Below, piece after piece: positions 9,236-17,080 of a stretch of 41,960 nt of DNA. Made by a program: the position numbers and the translations under genes. The stretch covers positions 1 through 41,960 of the forward strand of contig JAGOHK010000035.1 in the NCBI GenBank assembly GCA_017996175.1, written 5' to 3'. Numbering within the stretch: the first letter of the stretch is position 1; every line of letters starts with the position of its first letter. The notes below the pieces were generated by a model. It was not told the origin of the DNA, ran no database searches, and saw only the letters and a program-made list of their open reading frames with translations. The stretch comes from Leptospiraceae bacterium. GTDB lineage: Bacteria; Spirochaetota; Leptospiria; Leptospirales; Leptospiraceae.

Positions 9236-9910
9236 TCAAATTGGCTGTAACTTCCCGGACATCATTTTATTTCGGCGGTTAGCCATAGTTGCAAGTTCCA
9301 TATCATGTGTCACTAGTACCATAGAAAATTTTAGATCTCTTTGCAGTTCGAGGATAAGCGCCATTAGGTTCTTGGAGGTTTCGCGGTCTAAGTTTCCTGT
9401 TGGCTCATCAGCGAGGACTAGTTGCTTTTTAGAAACTAAAGCTCTTGCTACACCCACACGCGCGCTCTCTCCTCCTGATAATTGAGAGGGAAAACTATCA
9501 AGTCTTTCGCCAAGACCAACTTTTTGGAGCATGAGTTTTGCTTCTTCTTTGGCTTTAACTACATTCATTTTACTGATTAAGAGCGGAATCATCACATTTT
9601 CGAGAGCAGTAAAATCCGGAAGGAGTAAATGGTGTTGGAATATGAAGGAAATTTTATTTGCTCTAAATCTTTCTTTTTCAGTATTATTGATCTCACCTAG
9701 ACTTACCCCACAGACTTCCACAAGTCCGCTGTCGAATTCATCCATTGCTCCTAGAATATTTAGTAGAGTAGATTTACCTACACCGGAGGAACCTTCCACG
9801 GAAACAATTTCCCCTTCTCCAATTTCTAAGTTCAAGTCCCATAGAATAGGAACACCTTTATCGGAAATATAATATGACTTTTTTAGATTTTCAATTTTTA
9901 CAATAGACAT
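9236..9910 (-). CDS. ABC transporter ATP-binding protein, LolD/MacB type
   Basis: The product is 224 residues from the ATG at 9910; a TTG at 9922 lies further upstream but adds only four residues. Walker A (GSSGVGKST), the Q-loop (FIFQHH), signature LSGGE, Walker B (LVLADEP) and the switch histidine (THD) are all present and in order. The length and the layout around [15 protein letters not shown] are typical of the LolD/MacB/FtsE group, whose partners extract lipoproteins or substrates from the inner membrane. No LolC/E- or MacB-type permease lies next to it, so its partner must be elsewhere or is one of the unknown membrane proteins nearby. It converges on the 410-residue membrane protein, with 7 bp between stop codons. 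Confidence 0.85.
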   Translation of the reverse strand: MSIVKIENLKKSYYISDKGVPILWDLNLEIGEGEIVSVEGSSGVGKSTLLNILGAMDEFDSGLVEVCGVSLGEINNTEKERFRANKISFIFQHHLLLPDFTALENVMIPLLISKMNVVKAKEEAKLMLQKVGLGERLDSFPSQLSGGESARVGVARALVSKKQLVLADEPTGNLDRETSKNLMALILELQRDLKFSMVLVTHDMELATMANRRNKMMSGKLQPI

Positions 9911-10147
9911 AAAATAAAACAATCCCTAGTTGTTAGAGTTAGAACCTGAGTTAATTTTACAAAAACATAAGTAAAATAATTCTCAATGCCTTGGTATCGG
10001 ACTTTTTAGTGAAGCCTGCCGAATCCATGGCAAATAATTTCTTAGCCATATTGGTATCTAGGATTGAATTTGCAAACTTAATAATATTAGTTGCCAATAT
10101 GATACTAATTAGTTTATTTGTTAAAAGTACTTTAAAAAACTTTAATT

Positions 10148-11098
10148 ATGGCTAGTGATTTATATTTTATCAAATTTGTTGCGCGAGATAGCATTCAAAG
10201 AACGTTTGTGATTTTTGCTGCAATCGCAAATAAACAAAAGAACACTATTGAAAAATTTGAAACTGTTGTTTCTCATTCTCCAGAGTTAATTAATATTAAT
10301 TCTGATTACACTTACAAAGATGTGGTGAATCGAATTCAAAAATTTATTTTTGAAGGAAATCATGTTCAGAGTGCAACTTTAACATTAGCCAATTCATTTA
10401 GAAATTCTTTTACTTCTGAAAGTTACATGGTAGAATTGATGTACTATTTAGAATATGAAAATTCCGAAAAGTTAAATGAACTTATTAAACAGAATCTTGC
10501 AAAGGTTCTCTGGAAGGGAGAATACCTAATTAATACTATTTTTCATTCGATTGAAAGAGAAGAAATTGATGCCTCTGCTGTTCGAGAAGATTCTATAGAA
10601 AAACCAAAAGAGAAAGATTTAGAAGAAGGACTTATTCCTCCTGGGTCTCTGGTTGCAAAGTTTACCTATGTATTATCCCCTGTCACTGGATCAAGAGTTG
10701 ATGAACTTAAAATTGGAGACAGGATAATGGTGAAATTTGCTCCTGATGACGAGGTATCTAGTAACGTTATCAATCTTTTATCCTTAAAAGATGATGGTGG
10801 AATTATTCGTCCTGTTCCTGCTACTGTAGTAGATATTAAAAAATATCCAAAAGAAGTAGACACAATCATAAAAGTTACGGATGGAGTATTCGGACGTTAT
10901 AAAGAAGTGGAAACTACTGTAAAAGTGAAGATGGCGGGTTTCGAGACATTAGCCACTACAGTCAAAAGAAAAACTGATTCCGAAATACTAGAAGATAAAC
11001 CCCGTAGGCAATTTCATTTTAATATGGGTACAATCGGAATTGCCGCCATATTAGGTCTATTGTTAGTTGCTTGGATAATCGCTTACGTATTTTTATAA
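10148..11098 (+). CDS. Unknown tail-anchored protein
   Basis: A 316-residue protein with no signal peptide. Its only membrane helix is at the very C-terminus (about 293-315, IGIAAILGLLLVAWIIAYVF), so it should be tail-anchored with about 290 residues in the cytoplasm. Residues about 1-140 look helical, then a charged linker (about 145-165) leads to a beta-rich region with PPGS, VDELKIGDRIMVKF and DDGGIIRPVPATVVDI. No family was recognised. It lies 4 bp before the next membrane-protein gene and is probably translated with it. No good ribosome site is visible before the ATG. The upstream 237 bp separate it from the divergent ABC ATPase gene. Confidence 0.7.
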   Translation: MASDLYFIKFVARDSIQRTFVIFAAIANKQKNTIEKFETVVSHSPELININSDYTYKDVVNRIQKFIFEGNHVQSATLTLANSFRNSFTSESYMVELMYYLEYENSEKLNELIKQNLAKVLWKGEYLINTIFHSIEREEIDASAVREDSIEKPKEKDLEEGLIPPGSLVAKFTYVLSPVTGSRVDELKIGDRIMVKFAPDDEVSSNVINLLSLKDDGGIIRPVPATVVDIKKYPKEVDTIIKVTDGVFGRYKEVETTVKVKMAGFETLATTVKRKTDSEILEDKPRRQFHFNMGTIGIAAILGLLLVAWIIAYVFL

Positions 11099-11102
11099 AT
11101 TT

Positions 11103-12164
11103 ATGAACACACCAAAAAAGATTATCATATTTATTTCCTTTTTAATTTTATTATTTTCTTTAGAAAGCATATTTCTAAATTTTACTATAGAATTTGATCC
11201 GAGGGTAATGATTCCAGATGAACAACGTAGTCTAGATGCTCCTGAAGAGGATAAGTCTGATAAGCCAGCTACTTTAGAAATACAGAAAGGAATTGTCTTT
11301 AAGATTTTCTTTTTAGATTCATTATTGAAAGAGGTAAATGATGATTTTGCGCCAGGCGATGGCAAGTTAGAAAAAACAATAGAAAAAATTCAGGGACTTT
11401 TGATTAGTCATAAAATTTCTTTGTTCGCAAATATTTTTATTATAGGATTAAGTTTTTCCGCTGTTGTTTCAATACTTTATAATGCTTGGTTTTCTGTTTT
11501 TATTGCTAGAGTTTTACTAGTTATTTCTTTTTTTATTGTTTTCGGGTATTTTGCTCGCTCCTCCTTTCTCGCTGCCTATTTTCCGATAGTCGGTATTCCT
11601 TTATTGTTATTTCATTTTTCTGTTTTAGTTTCAATCATTTATTCTTTAGTTAAGTTATTGAAACTACAAGACTCTACAAGTTTTAGATTTAATTCTCTTC
11701 TGCTAGCTTCTTATAATGATGAAGAAAATAATGCAAGACCTGCAATTAAAGGAATAGGAGTTGAGTCAAAAAAAGAATCCTCGGTTTTTAAAATTGCGAG
11801 TCATTTTATTTATATTATTTTTTCTGGAATATTGATTGGGAATATAGTATATATACCACTCTTTTCTTTGCAAAAACACTATTCATCAGAGTTTGGAATT
11901 TTACTTTTTATATCACTTATTTTGCTTTCGATATTTTATGTTCGCAATTATTACAAAATTGGAAGAGAGGAAGAACTTTCTACTTTTCGAAATATACTTG
12001 TGAGTTTTTCTTTTTTACAATACCGGTTTGTAAAAAATCTTTTTTTTATTCTATTGTCCACTCTCGGGGTAATTATTTTTATTACTTGTTTATTTTTACT
12101 TCTTAGTTTAAATACTGTTATTTTGAAAAATCATAATGTGATAGACAAAACAATTAATTTATAA
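11103..12164 (+). CDS. Unknown polytopic membrane protein
   Basis: A 353-residue integral membrane protein with about seven helices: about 9-27, three closely spaced between 104 and 180, and three at about 236-255, 263-283 and 315-340. A soluble acidic loop of about 75 residues follows the first helix. No transport or enzyme motif was recognised. The gene starts 4 bp after the tail-anchored protein gene, so the two are likely co-expressed and may form a complex. The solute-binding protein gene follows after 25 bp. It could be the missing membrane partner of that binding protein, but it does not resemble an ABC permease, so this is speculation. Confidence 0.7.
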   Translation: MNTPKKIIIFISFLILLFSLESIFLNFTIEFDPRVMIPDEQRSLDAPEEDKSDKPATLEIQKGIVFKIFFLDSLLKEVNDDFAPGDGKLEKTIEKIQGLLISHKISLFANIFIIGLSFSAVVSILYNAWFSVFIARVLLVISFFIVFGYFARSSFLAAYFPIVGIPLLLFHFSVLVSIIYSLVKLLKLQDSTSFRFNSLLLASYNDEENNARPAIKGIGVESKKESSVFKIASHFIYIIFSGILIGNIVYIPLFSLQKHYSSEFGILLFISLILLSIFYVRNYYKIGREEELSTFRNILVSFSFLQYRFVKNLFFILLSTLGVIIFITCLFLLLSLNTVILKNHNVIDKTINL

Positions 12165-12189
12165 TCCTAATTGAACTAGGAGTAAAGTA

Positions 12190-13089
12190 ATGAAATTTAT
12201 ATTGCAAACGAGAGATTACCTCAATCTTAATTTTTATTTCTTAAAGAAAGCCAACAGTTTCCTGTTTTTTTTACAGATACTTATATTATTTTTCTTTCCT
12301 TTTAGCGTTTCTGTTGCAACGGAGAAATCCCATTTAGCTAGAATTTTAGAAAAGAAGGAAATTGTTGTTTCGGTAGGAGGAGATTACGAACCATATTACA
12401 TTGAAAAACCTAAACCCGGTTATCCCGGATTTGAGGTAGAACTTGCGCAAGGTTTTGCTGACTATCTTGGTGTAAAATTGAAAGTAATTCCACTTTTAAA
12501 TTTCGCTGAACATGCAAAGGCAATTAAGTCTGGTCGAGTAGATATTTCTTTTGGAAATTCTTCCAGTTTAAGTCGAGGAAAAATTTTAAGTTTTAGTGAT
12601 CCTTATTTTTCTACTTCTCCCGGTGCACTTGTGAGTAAATCAATATTACCCGCAGAGTCAGAGGGAGAAGTTGTTACGAATAGAAATTTTCGAAATTTAT
12701 TTGATTTAAAACCAGTGTCTGGACTTATAATGGGCGTGAAGGATCATACATCTAATCTGGAATTTATCAGGGAAAATTTTCCAAGAGTCACTCTAAAAAC
12801 CTTTCCAACTGATGAAGAAACATTAAACGCGTTAAATAAAAATATAATTAATTGTTACGTGGCAGATAATTTATACTTAGAGGGGCTAATTCAAAGAAAC
12901 CCCACTCTCAAAGTTCGAATGCAAGCAGTTATAAATCCAGTGATCGAAAAACAACTTAGCATCACTACACCTAAATATGATTTCGAGTTATTATCCGAGG
13001 CAAATTTTTTCATTAGAGAAATCAAAAGAACTGGAGCAGTCAATAACCTGAAAGAGAAATACTTTAACAATAACGCTTGGATTCCTTAA
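12190..13089 (+). CDS. Extracellular solute-binding protein, family 3
   Basis: The start follows AGGAG at good spacing. An unusually long N-terminal extension leads to a hydrophobic signal (about residues 23-40) with a likely cut after SVSVA. The mature part begins ILEKKEIVVSVGGDYEPYY and continues with GFEVELAQGFADYLGVKL, SGRVDISFGNSSSLSRG and FSDPYF, a standard order for periplasmic SBP_bac_3 proteins that bind amino acids or small organic molecules. No matching ABC permease or ATPase gene adjoins it. Instead it sits 3 bp before an outer-membrane barrel gene, so it may feed or sense solutes with that barrel. The ligand cannot be told from the sequence. Confidence 0.85.
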   Translation: MKFILQTRDYLNLNFYFLKKANSFLFFLQILILFFFPFSVSVATEKSHLARILEKKEIVVSVGGDYEPYYIEKPKPGYPGFEVELAQGFADYLGVKLKVIPLLNFAEHAKAIKSGRVDISFGNSSSLSRGKILSFSDPYFSTSPGALVSKSILPAESEGEVVTNRNFRNLFDLKPVSGLIMGVKDHTSNLEFIRENFPRVTLKTFPTDEETLNALNKNIINCYVADNLYLEGLIQRNPTLKVRMQAVINPVIEKQLSITTPKYDFELLSEANFFIREIKRTGAVNNLKEKYFNNNAWIP

Positions 13090-13092
13090 TGT

Positions 13093-14619
13093 ATGAATAT
13101 TTTCCTTTTTTTATTTTTGATTTGTGTATCCTTTTTGTATTCACAAGATGTAGAACAACCAACAAAATTTGTTATAAGTGGTTCCATGAGGTTTCGGGGA
13201 TTTATGTTAGGAAGAGATACTCTTTTGACGCGACAAAACCCTGTTTACCCCATATACAATCCTCAGTTGGAGTTTTCTGATTTACAAACTAAAAATTCAA
13301 AGTTGTTTAATCAGGAGTTAAATGCCCGTTTGGCGGGAAAACAGAGTACCCTCTCTCCACAGAAAGAGAATTTGAATTATTTTGATTCACGTGCCTTAAT
13401 CAATTTTCAATTTTTTACATCTCAATATTTTGATGGGCTGGTGGGACTTCAATTCGGAGATATAACATTTGGTGGAAAACAAATTTCTAATACAGACAGA
13501 AATAATCCCGCTTTAGTTGGTCATGGGACAGGCGGCGAACTAGGGCAAACCACTCCTGTAAATATGAGAACCAATTTTTTGTATCTAAATTTCAATTTAA
13601 AAAAATATGATTTTACTTCTAGATATGGGATTCAATTTTTTTCTTCTCCTCAGGGTAGACTTGTATTCGCAATTGGTAGTGGGGCTCATTTAACAAAGGG
13701 TATCCCCGAATACAAAATGGTATTAGAAGGGGGATGGATTCGCTCAAGGGAAAGGTCGGCAGCCGATTATGATGGAAATGGATTCAACGAAAAACGCCAA
13801 AATGTAAATGTCGTATATTTTAAAGTTAAGTTAACTCCTTTCAGTGGATACAAGTTAGAATTATATAATTATTCGCAATCAGATAACGACCAAACCGATC
13901 TATTTAGGGAAACTGGGAGTTTATTTTGGTATGGTATTTTAAATGAATGGAATTTGGGGACATTCAATATTTCAGTGCATGGTATATACAATCATGGAAA
14001 TTTAAAAGCACTGAGAACACAAAGAAATTTAAGTGAGAAAGAAGTTTATCAGGAACGCAGAAATTACAACATAAGTGGCGGACTTTGGGATTTAATTTTT
14101 TCTTATTCTTATAACTCTCAGATTAAATTGAACTTAATTGGAATAGGGACAACCGGTCGCCCCGGGTATAGCAAAGATGGTGTACCAGCTAGTTATAAAG
14201 GTGGGGGTTATCGAATGTTATTCTCAGACTTTACTATTTCTAATATTGCAATTGACTTCACGGGCGGATATGCATTATTTGCTGCAAATAGTATGAGTGG
14301 ACTTTATGAAGTTGGAAGTTTTGCCAATCTGATTGTATGGGGTCCACTTGAATTAACGGTTGGTTATTACCATCTCTATGCAAATAAAGCTCCTACATTG
14401 GAGATTAACCGAGACTATAATTTTCTCTATGGAAAACATTCTTCTAATTTTTTAGGCAGAGAATACAATTTTAATGTTCGATGGAATGTGTTTAGTGATT
14501 TTCAATTATTATTTCGATCAGGTTATTTTGAGCCGGGGAACGGTTTAAAGGCTTTAAATGATAGTCGTATTGGAAGTTATATCAAAGAAGCTTTTATTAG
14601 TGCAGAATATAAATTTTAG
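13093..14619 (+). CDS. Outer-membrane beta-barrel protein
   Basis: A 508-residue protein with a short signal peptide (hydrophobic to about residue 16, then SQDVEQ). The mature chain is rich in aromatic residues and in alternating polar/hydrophobic strands (for example KYDFTSRYGIQFFSS and FNVRWNVFSDFQLLFRSGYF), and it ends SAEYKF with a terminal phenylalanine, the signature recognised by the BAM machinery. These are the hallmarks of a porin-like barrel of about 16-18 strands. It is coupled to the solute-binding protein gene (3 bp gap) and followed 14 bp later by an OmpA-like lipoprotein gene, so all three are probably one envelope unit. The specific porin family is not recognised. Confidence 0.8.
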   Translation: MNIFLFLFLICVSFLYSQDVEQPTKFVISGSMRFRGFMLGRDTLLTRQNPVYPIYNPQLEFSDLQTKNSKLFNQELNARLAGKQSTLSPQKENLNYFDSRALINFQFFTSQYFDGLVGLQFGDITFGGKQISNTDRNNPALVGHGTGGELGQTTPVNMRTNFLYLNFNLKKYDFTSRYGIQFFSSPQGRLVFAIGSGAHLTKGIPEYKMVLEGGWIRSRERSAADYDGNGFNEKRQNVNVVYFKVKLTPFSGYKLELYNYSQSDNDQTDLFRETGSLFWYGILNEWNLGTFNISVHGIYNHGNLKALRTQRNLSEKEVYQERRNYNISGGLWDLIFSYSYNSQIKLNLIGIGTTGRPGYSKDGVPASYKGGGYRMLFSDFTISNIAIDFTGGYALFAANSMSGLYEVGSFANLIVWGPLELTVGYYHLYANKAPTLEINRDYNFLYGKHSSNFLGREYNFNVRWNVFSDFQLLFRSGYFEPGNGLKALNDSRIGSYIKEAFISAEYKF

Positions 14620-14633
14620 AGTCTCAGGAAATC

Positions 14634-15083
14634 ATGGCGGCTATGAAAAAAGAAATACCATTCTTGTTTGTCTTTTATCTTATTTCTAGCTGCATTTACA
14701 TACAGAATCAAAAATTAAAAAAAATCGAATATCCGGAGACACCTTATTTCTTAGGATTTGTTCCCGGGCAAGTAGAGGTAAATCCATCTTATTCGAAAGA
14801 TTGGTGTAATAAATACTGCGAAGAAATAAACAAGATCGCAAATAGTCTACCTGAAGGCTATTTTTTAGAAATTCTAGGAAAAGTAGATGGAACAGAAACT
14901 CTAGAGAATAGATTGAAGTTGTCCTTGGGTCGGGCTAAGTCGATTGAGCAATTGCTTATTAGTTATGGAATTTTACCTGCCAAGGTAAAAGCAATTGCCG
15001 ATCCCGAGCCAAATGTTTACCCAGGAAAAGACTTATTTGATCCCGAAAATAGAAAGATTTTATTTCGAATTCAAAAGAAATGA
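14634..15083 (+). CDS. OmpA-like lipoprotein
   Basis: A 149-residue protein. The ATG at 14634 has CAGGA about 5 bp upstream; ATG 14643 is an alternative. A hydrophobic signal ends LISSC, a relaxed lipobox. The C-terminal part (about 60-149) resembles a compact OmpA-type peptidoglycan-binding domain: LEILGKVDGTE, NRLKLSLGRAKSIEQLLISYGI, then KVKAIADPEPN and NRKILFRI. The usual asparagine- and arginine-rich core is only partly kept, so peptidoglycan binding is inferred. Two close cysteines (WCNKYC) could form a disulfide. It ends the transcription unit of the binding protein and the barrel. Confidence 0.72.
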   Translation: MAAMKKEIPFLFVFYLISSCIYIQNQKLKKIEYPETPYFLGFVPGQVEVNPSYSKDWCNKYCEEINKIANSLPEGYFLEILGKVDGTETLENRLKLSLGRAKSIEQLLISYGILPAKVKAIADPEPNVYPGKDLFDPENRKILFRIQKK

Positions 15084-15098
15084 ATAGGTGTTTATTTC

Positions 15099-15123
15099 AC
15101 TCAGCTTACCCAAGGTGAGCTAA
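15099..15123. repeat. Family C hairpin repeat, copy 1
   Basis: AGCTTACC and GGTGAGCT (15103-15110 and 15114-15121) form an 8-bp stem with one G-T mismatch. The 25-base block matches 31025-31049 at 18 of 25 positions without gaps, so the two are copies of one dispersed palindromic repeat. It lies 16 bp after the OmpA-like gene. No T-run follows, so it is not a typical intrinsic terminator, though it might still stabilise the transcript end. Confidence 0.55.
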
Positions 15124-15141
15124 ACGTTCAAATGAAATTTA

Positions 15142-15210
15142 CGCCTAGCGGCGTGCTTGCTACCGCTGTTGAAGTGAGGGTTGACGCCTAACGGTGGGTT
15201 CGCTGCCGCG
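15142..15210. repeat. GC-rich direct repeat pair
   Basis: Two 26-base blocks (15142-15167 and 15185-15210) begin CGCCTA, continue with CGG and end in GCT-CCGC. They match at 19 of 26 positions and are 17 bases apart. Their GC content is far above that of the neighbouring genes. They fill the gap between two convergent genes. Function is unknown; a fragment of a dispersed intergenic element is the simplest reading. Confidence 0.5.
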
Positions 15211-15217
15211 GGTTACA

Positions 15218-15988
15218 TTATTTATCTTCTGTGTCAGGGAAAAAATCTTGGATGAATTGAATGATCAAACTGATAATACCAGAAGAAACATAAAATACTA
15301 TAATCCCATACAATACAAATGGGACTCTGGGTAGTCCTAGAAAGAAAAATAGAATTCCGAATCCAATCAGGATAATGAGCATTCTCCCCTTAGTGAATTT
15401 CCCGCGAATGGCAACTTGTGGTTTTGAATAACGAATGGTGGAAACCATAAGTAGCGCAACAATAATAAAACTAGGAATAGTTAAAAAAGTAGGGATACTA
15501 TTGTTTGGGAAGGCTACTGGGAATAATCCCACTATGACCCCAGCTACAGGAGAAGGTAAACCTGTAAAAGAGGCGGGATCATGCGCAACTGTAAAGCGAG
15601 CTAAGCGATAGGCGGCACAGATTGGGAAAATAGAAGCGATTAACATTCCATAAGGAAAAAGTTCGCCCGTTCCGAAAAGATCAATCTTAAAGTCCGCTAA
15701 AATCATTTTGTAAGTTAGATAACCCGGTGCAATTCCGAAGGTTGTTAAGTCTGCAAGAGTATCTAGCTCAGCACCTAAATCAGAAGTTGCGTTAAGTGCC
15801 CGCGCTGCCATTCCATCAAAGCCATCAAATAGAGCGGCTAAGATAATAAAAATTCCTGATAACAAAAAAACTTGTGCACTATTTGCACTGGAGCTAGTAA
15901 CCTCGGATGCGATTAACATAGATACAAACCCGAGAGTCAGGTTTCCGAGAGAAAGTGCATTAGGCACCCAATTCAATTTTAATTTCAT
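15218..15988 (-). CDS. pssA: CDP-diacylglycerol-serine O-phosphatidyltransferase
   Basis: A 256-residue inner-membrane enzyme that joins serine to CDP-diacylglycerol to make phosphatidylserine, the precursor of phosphatidylethanolamine. The CDP-alcohol phosphatidyltransferase motif DGx2ARx8Gx3Dx3D is complete: D58, G59, A62, R63, G72, D76 and D80. Several membrane helices follow. The length and the N-terminal PNALSLGNLTLGF fit the PssA subfamily; a phosphatidylglycerophosphate synthase would be shorter and lacks this start. AAGGA precedes the ATG. The gene is 84 bp downstream of tsaD on the same strand. The last residues (FFPDTEDK) form a short polar tail. Confidence 0.9.
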   Translation of the reverse strand: MKLKLNWVPNALSLGNLTLGFVSMLIASEVTSSSANSAQVFLLSGIFIILAALFDGFDGMAARALNATSDLGAELDTLADLTTFGIAPGYLTYKMILADFKIDLFGTGELFPYGMLIASIFPICAAYRLARFTVAHDPASFTGLPSPVAGVIVGLFPVAFPNNSIPTFLTIPSFIIVALLMVSTIRYSKPQVAIRGKFTKGRMLIILIGFGILFFFLGLPRVPFVLYGIIVFYVSSGIISLIIQFIQDFFPDTEDK

Positions 15989-16072
15989 AATTTTCCTTTT
16001 TGCTAATTTGAGTGTAAATTTTATTCACGTTAAAGAATAATTCTAAGCCGCGCTCTGTAAATCTTTTTATTG

Positions 16073-17080
16073 TTAGCGATTCGGACTAACTTTGAAATCT
16101 ATAGGGTCGGTTTTTCCGGCTAGGAAAAGGTAATACCCGAGTGCGGCTACCATAGCCCCGTTGTCTGTGCAGAGGATTTTTTTTTCTGGGTAGTAGAGTT
16201 GGATTTTTTTAGTTTGGGCAATTTTTTCTAGTCGATTTCGTAGTGTTCCATTGGCTAAAACTCCACCGCTTGCAACAACGGTTTTAATCCCAGTGAGTTT
16301 GATTGCTTTTAGTAAATTCTTTTCGACTAATTGAAAAGCAGTATTTTGGAAGTGGTAACAAATTTCATTGATTTTGGATTCAGTCAAAGGATTTTTTTTT
16401 ATATAGTAAAGCACACTGGTTTTAATTCCGCTATAAGAAAATTGAATTTTATCAGAAGGAGAATCCCTGAGTAGTTCAGGAAAAGGACTCTTATCCGTTG
16501 CGGACGGTATGTATTGCAATGCTCTTTTTTCGACGGCAGGTCCACCAGGGTAGGGAAGGTTTAGTAAAGCAGAGACTTTGTCAAATGCTTCTCCAAGAGC
16601 ATCGTCTGATGTATCACCGATTAATTTCATTTTGCCGTAGCCTTCGACTATGAATATAGAAGAATTTCCCCCAGAAAGCAAAACGCCGAGGTAGGGGAAA
16701 GTTGGATTTTTATTTTCTAGGTAAACAGTGCTTAGGTGCGCTTCCAAGTGGTCTACTGTGACGATAGGAATTTTACAGGCAAAAGAAATGCAACGTGCAA
16801 GTTGGGCACCAATCATAAGTGAACCTAAAAGTCCAGGGCGAGTGGTAACGGCTATGTATGACATATCGGTTAACGTTAGCTTTGTTTCGGCTAACGCTTC
16901 TTCTAATAGTAAATTGATTTTTTCTAAGTGAGCGCGAGAGGCGATTTCAGGAACAACACCTCTAAATTCAGCGTGAGTTTCCACCTGGCTGAATAACTGG
17001 AGGCATTTTAAGTATTTCCCGTCTTCTACAATTCCAATAGAAGTTTCATCGCAACTAGATTCAATTCCAAGTCCGAACAT
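16073..17080 (-). CDS. tsaD: tRNA N6-adenosine threonylcarbamoyltransferase TsaD
   Basis: A 335-residue member of the Kae1/TsaD family. With TsaB and TsaE it transfers threonylcarbamoyl to A37 of tRNAs that read ANN codons. Seen: IESSCDETSIGIV at the N-terminus, metal-binding histidines in VDHLEAH (H111, H115), and the ATP-binding VASGGVLANGTLR, followed by CTDNGAMVAALGYY. The length is typical. The start ATG overlaps the ctpA stop (TAATG), so the two are translationally coupled. No tsaB or tsaE is nearby. Confidence 0.96.
   Translation of the reverse strand: MFGLGIESSCDETSIGIVEDGKYLKCLQLFSQVETHAEFRGVVPEIASRAHLEKINLLLEEALAETKLTLTDMSYIAVTTRPGLLGSLMIGAQLARCISFACKIPIVTVDHLEAHLSTVYLENKNPTFPYLGVLLSGGNSSIFIVEGYGKMKLIGDTSDDALGEAFDKVSALLNLPYPGGPAVEKRALQYIPSATDKSPFPELLRDSPSDKIQFSYSGIKTSVLYYIKKNPLTESKINEICYHFQNTAFQLVEKNLLKAIKLTGIKTVVASGGVLANGTLRNRLEKIAQTKKIQLYYPEKKILCTDNGAMVAALGYYLFLAGKTDPIDFKVSPNR

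Noticed and set aside
10047..10102. CATATTGG facing CCAATATG upstream of the tail-anchored protein gene.
   Set aside because: The arms are only 8 bp and about 40 bp apart in AT-rich DNA; chance is likely.
13077..13280. A 67-codon frame overlapping the start of the barrel gene.
   Set aside because: It is out of frame with the strong barrel-protein signal peptide and has no family resemblance.
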